From Chara braunii (taxonomy: Eukaryota; Streptophyta; Charophyceae; Charales; Characeae), in contig BFEA01001178.1 of the NCBI GenBank assembly GCA_003427395.1, positions 102,171-132,891 of the forward strand: a DNA stretch of 30,721 nucleotides, read 5' to 3'. The stretch's first letter is position 1, and each line of letters begins with the position of its first letter. A program made the translations under genes and the position numbers. Below, in pieces: positions 1 to 8,726 of this stretch. A model generated the notes under the pieces. That model did not search any database. It worked only from the letters and a program-made list of their open reading frames with translations, and was not told where the DNA came from.

Positions 1-75
<75 letters not shown>
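1..75. repeat. (GA)n microsatellite at the window edge
   Basis: Uninterrupted GA dinucleotides fill the first 75 bases. With the poly-T at the other end, this suggests the window is a contig whose assembly stopped in low-complexity sequence. Confidence 0.98.
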
Positions 76-79
<4 letters not shown>

Positions 80-690
80 GATCGGGATTCTCAGCCAACC
101 GATCAACAGGATATCGTTTCCTCGGAAAACTGCAGCGTTCTCAGACTGCAACTGTGCGGGTCATTGGACACAGCAGTACAAGGGAAATAGCGTTCCTCCC
201 ATGGAACGCCACACATAACAGGTGAACTGACTACCGCAATGAAAGCAAAAAAAGTAGGTTCGTTGATATTCCCTCATGTTTTCTTGCACGCGAGGCTGCA
301 ACGGGTCATACACGATCTGACAGAACTTTCGCGCGTGCAGGGTACACACTGGCACGAACTCGGCGCGCAGCACAGTGCTTCTCAAATGCGATTCGTTTTG
401 GGGGCGAAAGAGAAACACACGCACACACACACGCACGCGTTGTTTGCTCATTAGCCAGAGGAGGGAATAGCAATGAACTTTCTCATTTTTAGGGCGCTGA
501 GGCGGTCGCGGAGGAGGTCACTTGCCGAATCAGCAGCCAGAGCAGCGGGCGCTGAGGTCACGTGCCTGCCACGTGTCAGTAGCAGTAGCAATAGCAGCGG
601 GCTCTCTCCTTTCTATGCGGTCACATGCATCCAGAAAAGTCCTAGGGTCAGTATGGTCTAATTATAATCCAAGGGGGGAAAACTCGGCAA
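76..690. other. No gene recognised; short CA-rich tract
   Basis: Short ORFs exist on both strands but none shows a recognisable motif or codon structure. The only clear structure is an imperfect (CA)n tract near 415-438. Confidence 0.6.
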
Positions 691-712
691 GTCTGTTGCT
701 TGGGGGGGGGGA

Positions 713-1335
713 GACGGGGAAGATGTGGGTGCTTCCCGACAAGGAGTATTAGTTAGAAGAGGAGGAGAAACAGGGGGGGGAGGAGGAGGAGGAGAGAGAA
801 GAGGGGGAGGAAGAGGAAAAGGACGAGGAGGAGGAGAAAGAGGAGAGGGAGGGTAGGAGGAGGAGGAGGAGTGGGAGGAGGAGTGGGAGGAGGAGGAGAA
901 GGAGAGGGTTAAGACGCGCCAAAGTGGAGAATTTGAATTGCCAGGACGCCCGAGAGCTTCCAAAACCCGGTTGGAAATCTGGAGAGCCAAGGGAGGCGAC
1001 GGGGGAGATGTGGATGCGTCCCGACCACGATTATTAGTTAGAAGAGGAGAAGCAGGGGGAGGAGGAGGAGGAAGAAAAGGAGGAGGAAAGGAAGAGGAGA
1101 GGGAGGGGAGGAGGAGGAGAGGAAGAGGAAACGGCGAAGGAGAGGAGAAAGACGCGCCAAATAGGAGAATTTGAACCGCTACCGTCTTCACCCGAATAGA
1201 ACGCCCGGTCATTGTCGCTGCATGTGGACTGAAAGTTCGGCCAAATGCAGCCATAAAGACCGGGCGTTCTATTCGGGTGAAGACGGTAGGAAGTCCGAGA
1301 GCTTCGAAAACCTGGTTCGAAATTTTGAGAGCCCT
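713..1335. repeat. Diverged ~285-bp tandem duplication with GGA-rich core
   Basis: Two diverged copies lie head to tail. The start GACGGGG(A/G)AGATGTGG recurs at 713 and 998. The middle AAGACGCGCCAAA recurs at 911 and 1149. The end CGAGAGCTTC recurs at 951 and 1296. Each copy contains a long purine (GGA/GAA)n stretch. The second copy holds a MITE that the first lacks, so the first serves as a paralogous empty site. Long Pro/Ser-rich or Arg/Glu-rich frames here are artefacts of the repeat. Confidence 0.85.
1182..1286 (-). mobile_element. MITE copy 1 (TA target site), 105 bp
   Basis: Nearly perfect terminal inverted repeats of about 30 bp run inwards from TA dinucleotides at 1180-1181 and 1287-1288 and begin CCGTCTTCACCCGAATAGAA. 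There is no coding capacity. Against the neighbouring empty duplicate, spacing between flanking landmarks grows from 40 bp to 147 bp. That is a net gain of 107 bp, exactly one 105-bp element plus one 2-bp TA duplication. A TA duplication and small size are typical of Tc1/mariner-class (Stowaway-like) MITEs. The interior matches the copies at 2135 and 16062 only when reverse-complemented, so this copy lies in the opposite orientation. Confidence 0.9.
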
Positions 1336-1356
1336 TCTATTCTCATAGTTTTGAAA

Positions 1357-1452
1357 AGATTATGAACTTCTCTCCAGAAAATCCTCCGGCACATAGCGAA
1401 GTGCTTAGTACTCGACAAAAGGGTGGAAAGATTATGAACTTCTCCCCGGAAA
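1357..1452. repeat. Short direct repeat, 72 bp apart
   Basis: AAAGATTATGAACTTCTC occurs near 1357 and again near 1429, each followed by CC(A/G)GAAAA. It looks like a local tandem duplication. Confidence 0.7.
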
Positions 1453-1695
1453 AAAAACAAAAAAGTTTTCTTTGGCACAGCTATTACCATGACCATGAGG
1501 ACGAGGAGGTACGCCCTGCAGCCCAATGGTAAAATAATAAATGATAAATAAATAGTAGATGATAAGTAATAAATGATGATTGCTCCCCGTTTTCTCCAGA
1601 CAGAGCAGGACTGAAATTAGTAGCCTTCTAGTCCTCGATCTCTCCACCTATCGGTTATCCTCCACGTCAGCATCATCAAATTCTATCCCCACTCC

Positions 1696-1960
1696 TTGTC
1701 ATTATCATCATCCCACCTCCACTCCTCCTACTCCTCCTCCTCCTCCTCCTCCTCCTCCTTCTCCTCCTCCTCCTTGTCGTGGAGGTCGTCATCCTCCTCC
1801 CCCTCCACATCAACATGTTTATCATGTTGCCTTCTCGTTGCCATATTTCCAGCTCCCAGTTCGCGTCCTCCTTCCTCGTCTTCCTTCTCTTTTTCCTCTT
1901 CTTTCTCCTCTTCCTCCTCTTCATCGTCTTCCTCCTCCTCCTCTCCTCTTCGTCCTCCTC
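1696..1960. repeat. Pyrimidine-rich (TCC/CTC)n low-complexity tract
   Basis: Imperfect CTC/TCC/TTC repeats dominate. The Ser/Pro-rich plus-strand and Arg-rich minus-strand frames here are repeat artefacts. Confidence 0.9.
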
Positions 1961-2014
1961 CTCGTCAATCGTTATGTATTTATTCAGGAATTATCATGTA
2001 CTATTTATTATCGA

Positions 2015-2132
2015 GGGTTAATTACACGCTCCTGTCTACCGTCTTTGGCCGAATAGAACGCCCTATCCCCGCTTTTTTTTTTTTTTTTAAACGGGCCCAG
2101 TGCTGAGGAGGTCGGGAGCGTGTAATTAACCC
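2015..2132. repeat. 18-bp inverted repeat enclosing a MITE end and poly-T
   Basis: GGGTTAATTACACGCTCC at 2015-2032 is exactly reverse-complemented at 2115-2132. Between the arms lie one terminal segment of the TA-MITE family (from 2036, CTACCGTCTTTGG) and an 18-T run (about 2073-2090). The right arm abuts MITE copy 2. This could be a small foldback element, or an inverted duplication made during repair next to the MITE. Confidence 0.75.
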
Positions 2133-2134
2133 TA

Positions 2135-2248
2135 CCGTCTTCTCGAATAGAACGCCCGGTCATTATCACATTATTACAGCTGTATTTGGGCCACCTTTTA
2201 GCGTACATACTGTGATAATGACTGGGCGTTCTATCTGGGTGAAGGTGG
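2135..2248 (+). mobile_element. MITE copy 2 (TA target site), 114 bp
   Basis: Imperfect terminal inverted repeats of the same family as copy 1 lie between TA dinucleotides at 2133-2134 and 2249-2250. The left end reads CCGTCTTC and continues to GAATAGAACGCCCGGTCATT; the right end reads GGGCGTTCTATCTGGGTGAA. The interior, including GGCCACCTTTTAG, matches the copy at 16062 in the same orientation. Confidence 0.85.
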
Positions 2249-2424
2249 TAGCGATCGCTTGTTTCCTTCTCTGACAAAGTTGTGAATTTCTTTGATGCTA
2301 ACATTGGTGTTCATACTCCCTCCCCCCCTCCCAAACCCCCTTCCCCCGCTCCCCCCCCAACACACACACACACCCCACCACCACGACCGTCGGAATTTTA
2401 TTATACACCCTGATGTTGATTTAT

Positions 2425-2493
2425 CCCCCCCCCCCCCCCCCCCCCCTCCTTTTTTTTCTTTTTTCCTGTTTATTTTTCCCCCCCCCCCCCCCC
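2425..2493. repeat. Two poly-C runs separated by a T-rich spacer
   Basis: Runs of about 22 C (2425-2446) and 16 C (2478-2493) flank a T-rich spacer. Run lengths are likely to be unreliable in sequencing. Confidence 0.9.
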
Positions 2494-2818
2494 ATGAGCT
2501 TATTATATGTCCCTCTGCCGTGATATCAATATCCCGCCGGGCAACTTGTGGTGTTATTCTTGTGAGTGCAAAAGGGCGAGGAGAAAAAGTTTGACGTCAA
2601 CGTTAAGAGGACCTTGCGAAATCGGGCGAGCCGGAAGTGGGGAATTACGGATAAGGATCGGATTGTGTTTTTTTTTGTTTTGTTTTAGGATTGGATTGTC
2701 AGACTGAGCTCGACCTTAAAAAGGCCTGAAAGGCCGTCCTGTCCAGATTCGACAGGTAATTGAATTGGTTGGGTTTTGAAAAAAAAAGAAAAAAAAAAGA
2801 GGAAGTGTTGTACCAACT

Positions 2819-2977
2819 GGCCTTAGCTCAGGTGGAACACCCCTGAACTGTTGATATACGACCTGAGTACCTGAGTTCGAACTCCACAATTCTCAGATGA
2901 GTAAAATACTACAATTTTGAATTACCTAGGGCCGGTCAGTTTGATGATGATATCTCAAGGCCATCGCCCTTAAAAAG
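2819..2977 (+). mobile_element. tRNA-derived SINE, copy 1
   Basis: A box-A-like promoter element TAGCTCAGGTGG lies at 2824-2835 and a box-B match GTTCGAACTC at 2875-2884. The 51-bp start-to-start spacing suits an RNA polymerase III internal promoter in a tRNA-related head. The body ends in GATGATATCTCAAGGCCATC followed by GCCCTTAAAAA. A diverged second copy at 5016 shares both head and tail. It does not fold into a complete tRNA by eye. No clean target duplication was found. Confidence 0.75.
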
Positions 2978-3042
2978 CTTCTTACCTTCTTCTCGCCTGA
3001 GATGGTCTGCAGGGGGGGATTTGATTCGTATAGTATTTTTAG

Positions 3043-4039
3043 CATGGTTGCCAACCGGACATCCGAATCCTGATCCAGACAGTCCGGTGTCAAGGTCCGG
3101 TGTCCGCTTCGGAGGGTCCGGTTGGACCCCGATTTAATTTTTTTGGGGGGTCCCCAGGCCGTTTTCCTGTGCCTGGGGTACCCCCTACCCCGGAAAAATA
3201 TTGCCGATGTTTTTGCGAACCGGTACCCCAACCGGACCAGCCCTGAAAGGGCCCTCTATGAAAAGTTGAAAACATGGGAGCACAGTAGCAGCCCCGCTGG
3301 TGGGAGGACCCGATTTTCAAACATGTGGAGGACACAATTTTCGAACATGTGGAGCACAGTAGCAGCACCGAAACCGGCCAAACGTAAACCTGGGAGGCCA
3401 CGGAAGGTTGTGGAGGAGGGGGCTGCGATCGAGGACAGTGGTGGGGCCGATGAGAATGTTGCGGAGGAGGAATACTGTGACTCCCAAGAGCAGCCCGCTG
3501 GTGCCGCATGCACACGACGAAACGCAAGCCGGGGAGACCAATGGAGGAGAGCGGTGGGACTGGCGAGAATGGTGCGGAGGGCGGGGAGGGGGACGCCTTT
3601 GATTCCGAAGAAGAGCCACTTGCATGCAAGAAACACAAACAATCAGAGTTAACAGAGAGGCGTGATACTTTGGGGTTGGAGCGGGTGTGGAACTGACACT
3701 TGGAGGCTGGAGCTGGTGTGGAACTTTGCTGTGTGTGTGTGTTTGTGTCATGTGTGCTGGTTCAAGATTCCAAGTTCCGAACTTTGAGGTTTGGAGAACT
3801 TCGGGCGTTGATAAGCTTAATATTTCCAATATGGTTAATAATTAGTTTATTAGCATGTCCGACCAGTTCCACAAACCTGTGTGTGTCTGTGTACATGTCC
3901 TGTTCCTTCTTTTTTTTCGGGACAACCGGACACTGATACACCAAACCGGACTGTCCGGCTCCGGATGTCCAGATGTCCGGTTTAATTCAGACATGGGTCC
4001 GGTGTCCGTGTCCTGCTGTCCGGGTCCGGGGCAACCATG
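3043..4039. mobile_element. 997-bp hAT-like transposon with subterminal CCGGAC repeats
   Basis: Inverted termini CATGGTTGCC (3043-3052) and GGCAACCATG (4030-4039) are flanked by ATTTTTAG (3035-3042) and ATTTTTAC (4040-4047), a 7-of-8 match. An 8-bp duplication is the hAT hallmark. Both subterminal regions are packed with CCGGAC/GTCCGG hexamers in both orientations (3050-3125 and 3925-4030), a common binding-site arrangement in hAT elements. The interior carries AT-hook coding remains but no recognisable transposase catalytic or dimerisation domain, so it is non-autonomous or a remnant. Confidence 0.8.
3122..3652 (+). pseudogene. Degenerate AT-hook ORF inside the hAT-like element
   Basis: A 176-codon open frame has an AT-hook core near residues 88-95 (KRKPGRPRK), followed by an acidic stretch (VEEG...EDSGGADENVAEEE). 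A second, diverged AT-hook repeat (KRKPGRP) lies about 130 bp downstream in another frame (from 3508), also followed by acidic residues, so a tandem duplication has been frameshifted. Just upstream, a short segment containing ACATGTGGAG(C/G)ACA is also duplicated. AT-hooks bind the DNA minor groove and are plausible in a transposase or accessory protein. No zinc finger, catalytic triad or dimerisation domain was seen. The true start is unknown and the ORF is probably not functional. Confidence 0.45.
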
Positions 4040-4230
4040 ATTTTTACTTTTCTTTCAAGGATAAATAAATGAGCTGCGAGAAGCAGTTTTGCGTTTGATG
4101 AGAAAATAAAAATACAAATAAAAATTGTGGGTTGCCATTTTCGCCGTCAATCTTCTTGTGTTCCCAGATCTCAGTACCAGGTAGGGCGGGAAGGGGACAA
4201 CGTGGGGCAGGGGGGGAGAACGGGTGAGAC

Positions 4231-4320
4231 GGTGTGGGACCTGATGGGGCAGGGTGGGGTGGTGTGGGACCAGATGGGGCAGGGTGGGGTGGTGTGGGAC
4301 CAGATGGGGCAGGGTGGGAT
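4231..4320. repeat. 30-bp GC-rich minisatellite, 3 units
   Basis: Three units of exactly 30 bp begin at 4231, 4261 and 4291 (GGTGTGGGACCAGATGGGGC then AGGGTGGGGT). Because 30 is divisible by three, the tract reads open in several frames and gives spurious repeat proteins. Dense G-runs could form G-quadruplexes. Confidence 0.95.
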
Positions 4321-4340
4321 GGGGTTGAACCAGGGTCGCA

Positions 4341-4444
4341 CCCCATGGGACCAGGTGGGGCAGGTTGGGACCGGGTTGGGCATGGTGTGTGATCACACCA
4401 CGCCCAACCCGGTCCCACCCTGCCCCACCCTGGTCCCATGGGGG
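4341..4444. repeat. ~104-bp near-perfect palindrome beside the minisatellite
   Basis: Arms of about 50 bp meet at TGTGATCACA (4388-4397). The left arm begins CCCCATGGGACCAGGTGGGG and the right arm ends CCCCACCCTGGTCCCATGGG. Differences are a few single bases or indels. The arm sequence is made of the neighbouring minisatellite motif, so it looks like an inverted duplication of that array. Confidence 0.9.
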
Positions 4445-4689
4445 GGCAGGGTGGGACCAGCTCTGCATGTCATGGTGTTGTTGTGTGATCGGATGATGGG
4501 TACGGTCTCCGGCTCGATTCTGAGAGAAAAATGGTCATGGCGGGGGTGGTGGGTACGGATTGTGGGGGGGGGAACTTCTTCCTCACTGCTGCTGCGAAAC
4601 ATGTAAGAAATTTGTCTCCGCCACCCAGAAAAGAAAGAAGGATCGTAATTAAAGTAGATAATATGGGTGGTGAAATCAGACCCGATCGA

Positions 4690-5012
4690 TAATCGGTAAT
4701 GGAAGTGGATAAGATCGTAATGAAAGTGGATAAGATTGGTAATGAAATTGGATAAGATCTGTAAAGGAAGTGGATAAGATTGATAAGGGAAGTGGATACG
4801 GTCGGTAATGAAGTGGATACAATTGTTAATGAAAGTGGACAACAACTCGGTGATGATTACCGGGCAATGAAAGTGGATAAGATCAGTAATATGAGAGTAG
4901 ATAAGATCGGTGATATGAGAGCGGATAAGATTGGTAATGAAAGTGGATATCAACTGGGCAGTGGTTACTGGGCGATGAAAGTGGATAAGTTCGGCAATGA
5001 AAGTGGATAACA
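4690..5012. repeat. Degenerate AT-rich minisatellite, ~21-24-bp unit, with higher-order repeat
   Basis: Variants of GGTAATGAAAGTGGATAAGAT recur across the tract. A longer block, from GAAAGTGGA(C/T)A(A/T)CAACT through ATGAAAGTGGATAAG, occurs near 4833 and again about 105 bp later, showing a higher-order repeat. The His-rich minus-strand frame across it is a repeat artefact. Confidence 0.9.
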
Positions 5013-5015
5013 ACA

Positions 5016-5142
5016 GGCCTTGCCCAGTTGATACACCCATGAACTGTTGAGGCACAGACCTGAGTTCAAATCCAGATGGAACTAGATGAAGGAAATACCT
5101 GAATGTCAGCTGGGCGATGATATCTCAAAACCGTCGCCCTTT
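5016..5142 (+). mobile_element. tRNA-derived SINE, copy 2 (diverged)
   Basis: The head GGCCTTGCCCAGTTGATACA and the central CATGAACTGTTGA match copy 1, with a box-B-like GTTCAAATCC at 5064-5073. Box A is more eroded than in copy 1. The tail GATGATATCTCAAAACCGTC then GCCCTTT matches the first copy's 3' end. It immediately follows the minisatellite. Confidence 0.7.
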
Positions 5143-5420
5143 AGAGTGACTAGACAAGGACTGCTAACAGCAAAATCGTCAACAACCAAAACTGCAGACT
5201 GAAAACTCTGTGAGGTAGTCATGCCCAACACTGCAGCTCCTAGTTCCTGGCCCAATTCCTACACCCTGCCATCAGGCAGACACTGGAACACGATAGCAAG
5301 CCTAGCAGTATCACTGCCGGCTGTTCTGTCTCCCTGTTTATAAACCTTGTAGAAATAGCATTCAGTAGCTAATTTGGTGTATGGTTGACCGTGCATACCC
5401 AAGAAGAACGGCATCAGCTT

Positions 5421-5536
5421 CACCGGTCGTGCTGTACACACATTCAGGTGCATAGCATGCACCATGCTACTTGACATTCACCGGTGCTGCTGCACATACA
5501 TTCAGGTGCATAGTATGCACCATGCCACTTGACAGT
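5421..5536. repeat. 58-bp tandem duplication
   Basis: Two units (5421-5478 and 5479-5536) start CACCGGT and share CATTCAGGTGCATAG(C/T)ATGC and ACTTGACA. A handful of substitutions separate them. Confidence 0.9.
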
Positions 5537-5594
5537 TGTTTACAAACAATCAGGAATTAAGTAGTCTAGGTCGATTAATTTTTAGCTTTGTTAA

Positions 5595-6268
5595 GTGTGG
5601 TCATCAGACAATGCATCAAGCACGAAGGGAACAACCATCCTCATACCCAAATCTTCCCGCCTCTTCACGGCAGGGTCTGTCATGGGCATGGATGCAGATA
5701 CAGCAGAGGGCAGATGGTGCATCATGGACTTAAAATGGGAGGAGGAATTTAGAGTAATCAATGTGTACGCACCAAACAACTCTTATGAGAGATCAACGTT
5801 TATAACGAACATTGGTCACTTGATTACCCCCCTATTACCGTGCATCTTAGCAGGGGACTGGAACGCGACATTGGATCCCTCCATTGACCATATCTCCAGA
5901 TCAACAGCCAACCAGTCGACACAAGAGGCGGCACCCATTCAGAAGCTGATTCTGGATCACAATCTAGTCGAACCATATCGTATCCTGCATGCAGGGGAAA
6001 AATCCTTCACGTCGGTTAAAAAGAACCATGCTCGCCACACTGCCTTCTCCTTCATCGACTACTTCCTACTCTCAGAGTGCTAATGGGAACAGCCAAACGC
6101 GCAGAAATTCTTCCGCTACAACCATATCCGGGTCTGGACCATAAACCCATTGAACTTATCATCAGCTTCGAACAATACGTGAAGAAAGGGTATAACTTTC
6201 ACAAGTTGAATAACTCTTCTCTTACTGAGCCAATCTCTCCAAGTGGGAGTTCTAGAATGTTGGCATAA
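5595..6268 (+). pseudogene. LINE APE-type endonuclease domain, broken
   Basis: The frame opening at 5595 reads an endonuclease fold fragment: KGTTILIPK, then FRVINVYAPN, then AGDWNATLDPSID (the GDWN metal-site region) and FIDYFLLS near the end. The frame is lost near 6083. The domain's terminal Asp-His motif appears in another frame as GLDHKPIELII (about 6133-6168). These enzymes nick target DNA to prime reverse transcription. The N-terminal catalytic Asn and Glu are missing because the element starts mid-domain. GTG at 5595 is only where the frame opens, not a real start. Confidence 0.85.
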
Positions 6269-6396
6269 TATGAGATGTAGTTACCTACCTACCCACGACA
6301 GATGGGAGTAGTTCCAAGAAAGTCACTCCACACTGTTGCAACGGTAGCAAAAATCTCAAGGAAACTGGCGAGCGACAGAAAACAAGGAAACAAACC

Positions 6397-6797
6397 TTGG
6401 AAACAGCCCTTACGATTGCAGAACTAAACCTAATTGATAATCCGTCCTCTCTGATCTACACATACATTTTTCAGAAAGCGAGAGAACTAGCCACGTGGAG
6501 CTGGTGGGAGCTGAAGGGTTTGCAAATAAGAGCCAGAATGAACGAATATGAAATGACTGAATCAATGTCAAAACACTTCTTTGCAAGAATCAAAGCCAAT
6601 GCAAGGTCCAGCTCTATAGAAGGTCAATGCAAGGTCCATCTCTATAGAATGCTAAACATAGCTAAGGGATTCTATGAGGAGCCATACCACACAAAGACCC
6701 CCTCACCTACACCCCCCAGCACGAGAGAGGCACGGACCAAAATGCTTAATACTTGGATTGAACAATATCACAGGAACTATTAGAGGCTCTCGATAAA
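6397..6797 (+). pseudogene. LINE inter-domain (EN-RT) segment
   Basis: The open frame to 6783 contains a helical, charged segment (ELATWSWWELKGLQIRARMN; HFFARIKANARSS) typical of the region between endonuclease and RT in LINEs. A local duplication of AAGGTCCA(G/T)CTCTATAGAA lies near 6603-6650. The frame shifts near the end, and the ORF2 frame runs as ELLEALDKP to the MITE insertion point at 6805. Confidence 0.7.
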
Positions 6798-6805
6798 CCC
6801 ATCAC

Positions 6806-7165
6806 GTGTGTAGCACACCGAACATGTTCGGAGCTTTTCTGAACGTTTGAACATGTTCGCGTGTTCGGCCGAATGCCGTTCGAACGTGTTTGGCCGAACA
6901 TATTCAAAAAAAAGAAGAAAAAAAAAAGAACTTTCTGTTTTGGTTTTTGATTTTTAACTTGAGTTTGGTTGCGAATTTGACCATACCTCCAAGGCAAAAG
7001 TTTGTATTATTATTTTACATAACATATATTTTTTTCAGATTTTTTGGAGAACTTTTTTTTTTTTTTTAATGTTTTTCTGTTCGTGTTCGGAGAGTTTCGG
7101 TGCTCGTTGTGTTCGGTCCCGAACGTTCGGGTTCGGTCGCCGAACCCGAACACGATGCTACACAG
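6806..7165. mobile_element. 360-bp hAT-type MITE with perfect 8-bp target duplication
   Basis: CCCATCAC occurs at 6798-6805 and again at 7166-7173, flanking an element whose termini share TGTGTAGCA in inverted orientation. Subterminal regions are rich in GTTCGG/CCGAAC motifs, and the centre is AT-rich with A and T runs. There is no coding capacity. Removing the element and one duplication restores an open LINE frame across the junction, so the insertion boundaries are well determined. Its ends differ from the hAT-like element at 3043. Confidence 0.93.
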
Positions 7166-7385
7166 CCCATCACATTGGACGAACTGCAATTTGCAGTCCA
7201 AAGCATGAACAGTAACAAGACACCTGGGATTGACGGGCTGATGAAATAATTTTCGAAAAAATTCTGGCCATTCCTAGGGAAGGATCTGCAAACTTCTATC
7301 ACGACAGTTGGCAGAAAGGATTGGGAAATCTGTTGAGTAGCAGCTTGGTTACTCTGTTGTACAAGAAAGGCGAAAAAAAAGATAT
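7166..7385 (+). pseudogene. LINE reverse transcriptase N-terminal fragment
   Basis: Directly after the MITE the frame reads ITLDELQFAVQS and then SNKTPGIDGL, the conserved early RT motif of LINEs, before TAA at 7247-7249. A second open piece near 7340-7385 reads VTLLYKKGEKKDI, the following RT block. The catalytic FADD-type motif would lie further on and is absent, because an LTR element begins at 7386. Confidence 0.85.
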
Positions 7386-8725
7386 TGTAATGACCCCCCA
7401 TAACACAGACTGAGAACACTGCTGATTTCTGAAGTTCTGCCAACACTGCTGATTTCTGAAGTTCTGCCGATGGAATGGATGCCTTGTTGAGATTCCCGCA
7501 TTCTGCTGTGTTTTCTAAGTCTGTATGTGTGTGTGCCTGTTGACTTGCGTGCCTGTCTGAGTGCTTGTCGGCATGAATGTGTGTGTGACCCGCAAGGGTA
7601 CTTGCTTGTTTGGAAGGCCCATAGGGCCGGTTCTTACCTGTGGCCGTGGCATCGAGGGTTGCAGCAGGGAAAACACTCAAGTAGCGAAGCCAGGGGCCCG
7701 CGGTGCTTAGAGCAGCGGAAAAACACTCAAGTAGCAGGTAGGCCAGTACCGCACCCAGTAGCAGTAGATGTGCCGGGTACTCGAGGCCGAGTAGAAGAAG
7801 ACAAAGTTGGCATTTTTAGAGGCCCAGTAGTGGTAGGCTAGGTCTAGGCCGGTACCAGTCCATCCAGTTTGAGGCTAGAGCCTGTACGGGCAATATCGGA
7901 GTCTGCAATGATGTTTCCCTCCGAAAGGGAGGAGGTACTGGTTGCCAACACTCCAACAGCGTGACCCCCAACTCGCACACTGAAGAATGAGGCCGAGCTC
8001 TTCCCTCGGCCTCTTGATATAGCAGCCTGCTTGCCTCCTGGGCGGTGACTTCCAAGCTGCTACAGCGCTAGTGGGAGGAAGAAGTCGGGAGCTTCCACCT
8101 CAGCTATGGTGGAGCTCGGCCAGTAGGAGGAGGAGGGAGAAGGGGACCAAGGAGGAGAGTGGTGGGGTACTTACCTGGCTATGGTGGACACCATCTTCAT
8201 CACCTTGTTAGGCGCTGCATTTGGAAGGCCCCAGTTGGGGTAGTGTCGCATCAAGGAAGCTCGGGACAGAGTCAGGCATGGCGGTTGAGTGGGCAGTTGC
8301 ATGGTGTTGACCTTGGGACAAAAGGGCGGCGACATAGCTGCTTTGGGTTGTCCTTTGGACAGGAGGGTAGAGCCCTCGGTGCTCCGCCATAGCCTCGGCC
8401 TGTATGTAGAGGAAGAGGAAGGGTGGCCATGGCTATGGTGGACCTCATGATTGTGCCTGCAGTAGAAGTGGGATTCGGACATTGATTCTGGTTCAGCCAT
8501 TCAACATTATTATCTTGTTTGAATAAGAGGGGAGGAGATAAGGAGGAGAAGATTGGTTGGTGAAGAAGAAGAGCCTTGTCATTGGCCTATGTTGGAGTAC
8601 ATCATCTTCTTCTTCTTTCTTACTTCTTCTTCTTCTTCTTTCCCTCTCTCTCCTTTCTTTTTGCAATTGAACGACATTGTACTTTTTGATGTATGTATAC
8701 TTTGAAATTGGCTAGGATCGTAACA
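7386..8725 (+). mobile_element. 5' LTR of an LTR retrotransposon (1340 bp)
   Basis: It begins TGTAATGACCCCCC and ends GGATCGTAACA, giving TG...CA termini, and is followed at once by a primer-binding site. It interrupts LINE RT sequence on its left. It contains a 27-bp tandem duplication near its start and a (CTT)n-rich tract at about 8600-8645. No second copy of this LTR was recognised in the window, so the right boundary rests on the PBS. Confidence 0.8.
7415..7468. repeat. Perfect 27-bp tandem duplication in the LTR
   Basis: Two identical units start AACACTGCTGATTTCTGAAG and end TTCTGCC (7415-7441 and 7442-7468). Confidence 0.97.
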
Positions 8726-8726
8726 T

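Larger units (their letters stand above)
5590..7385 (+). mobile_element. 5'- and 3'-truncated LINE ORF2 remnant
   Basis: Endonuclease, inter-domain and first-RT-motif segments appear in the order expected of a plant LINE ORF2, spread over at least three frames. A 360-bp MITE splits it at 6806-7165, and an LTR retrotransposon beginning at 7386 removes the rest of RT. No ORF1, 5' UTR or A-tail is present. Confidence 0.85.

Noticed and set aside
658-1254. Long minus-strand Pro/Ser-rich ORF
   Set aside because: It is a translation of GGA/TCC simple repeats and spans a MITE.
1580-2106. Pro-rich and Ser-rich plus-strand ORFs and an Arg-rich minus-strand ORF
   Set aside because: All are readings of the same pyrimidine-rich repeat in different frames.
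2824-2885. Functional tRNA gene
   Set aside because: Boxes A and B are present, but no full cloverleaf or acceptor stem is apparent, and a second copy shares the non-tRNA tail, so a SINE fits better.
4690-5012. CRISPR-like array
   Set aside because: Units are contiguous and degenerate with no unique spacers, and the context is eukaryotic.
4044-5055. Periodic repeat proteins (WDQMGQGG type, and a His-rich minus-strand ORF)
   Set aside because: The 30-bp and ~21-24-bp minisatellites stay open by unit length; no start context or domain supports a gene.
7816-8500. ORFs on both strands within the first LTR
   Set aside because: They lie inside an LTR with no domain and overlap each other in several frames.
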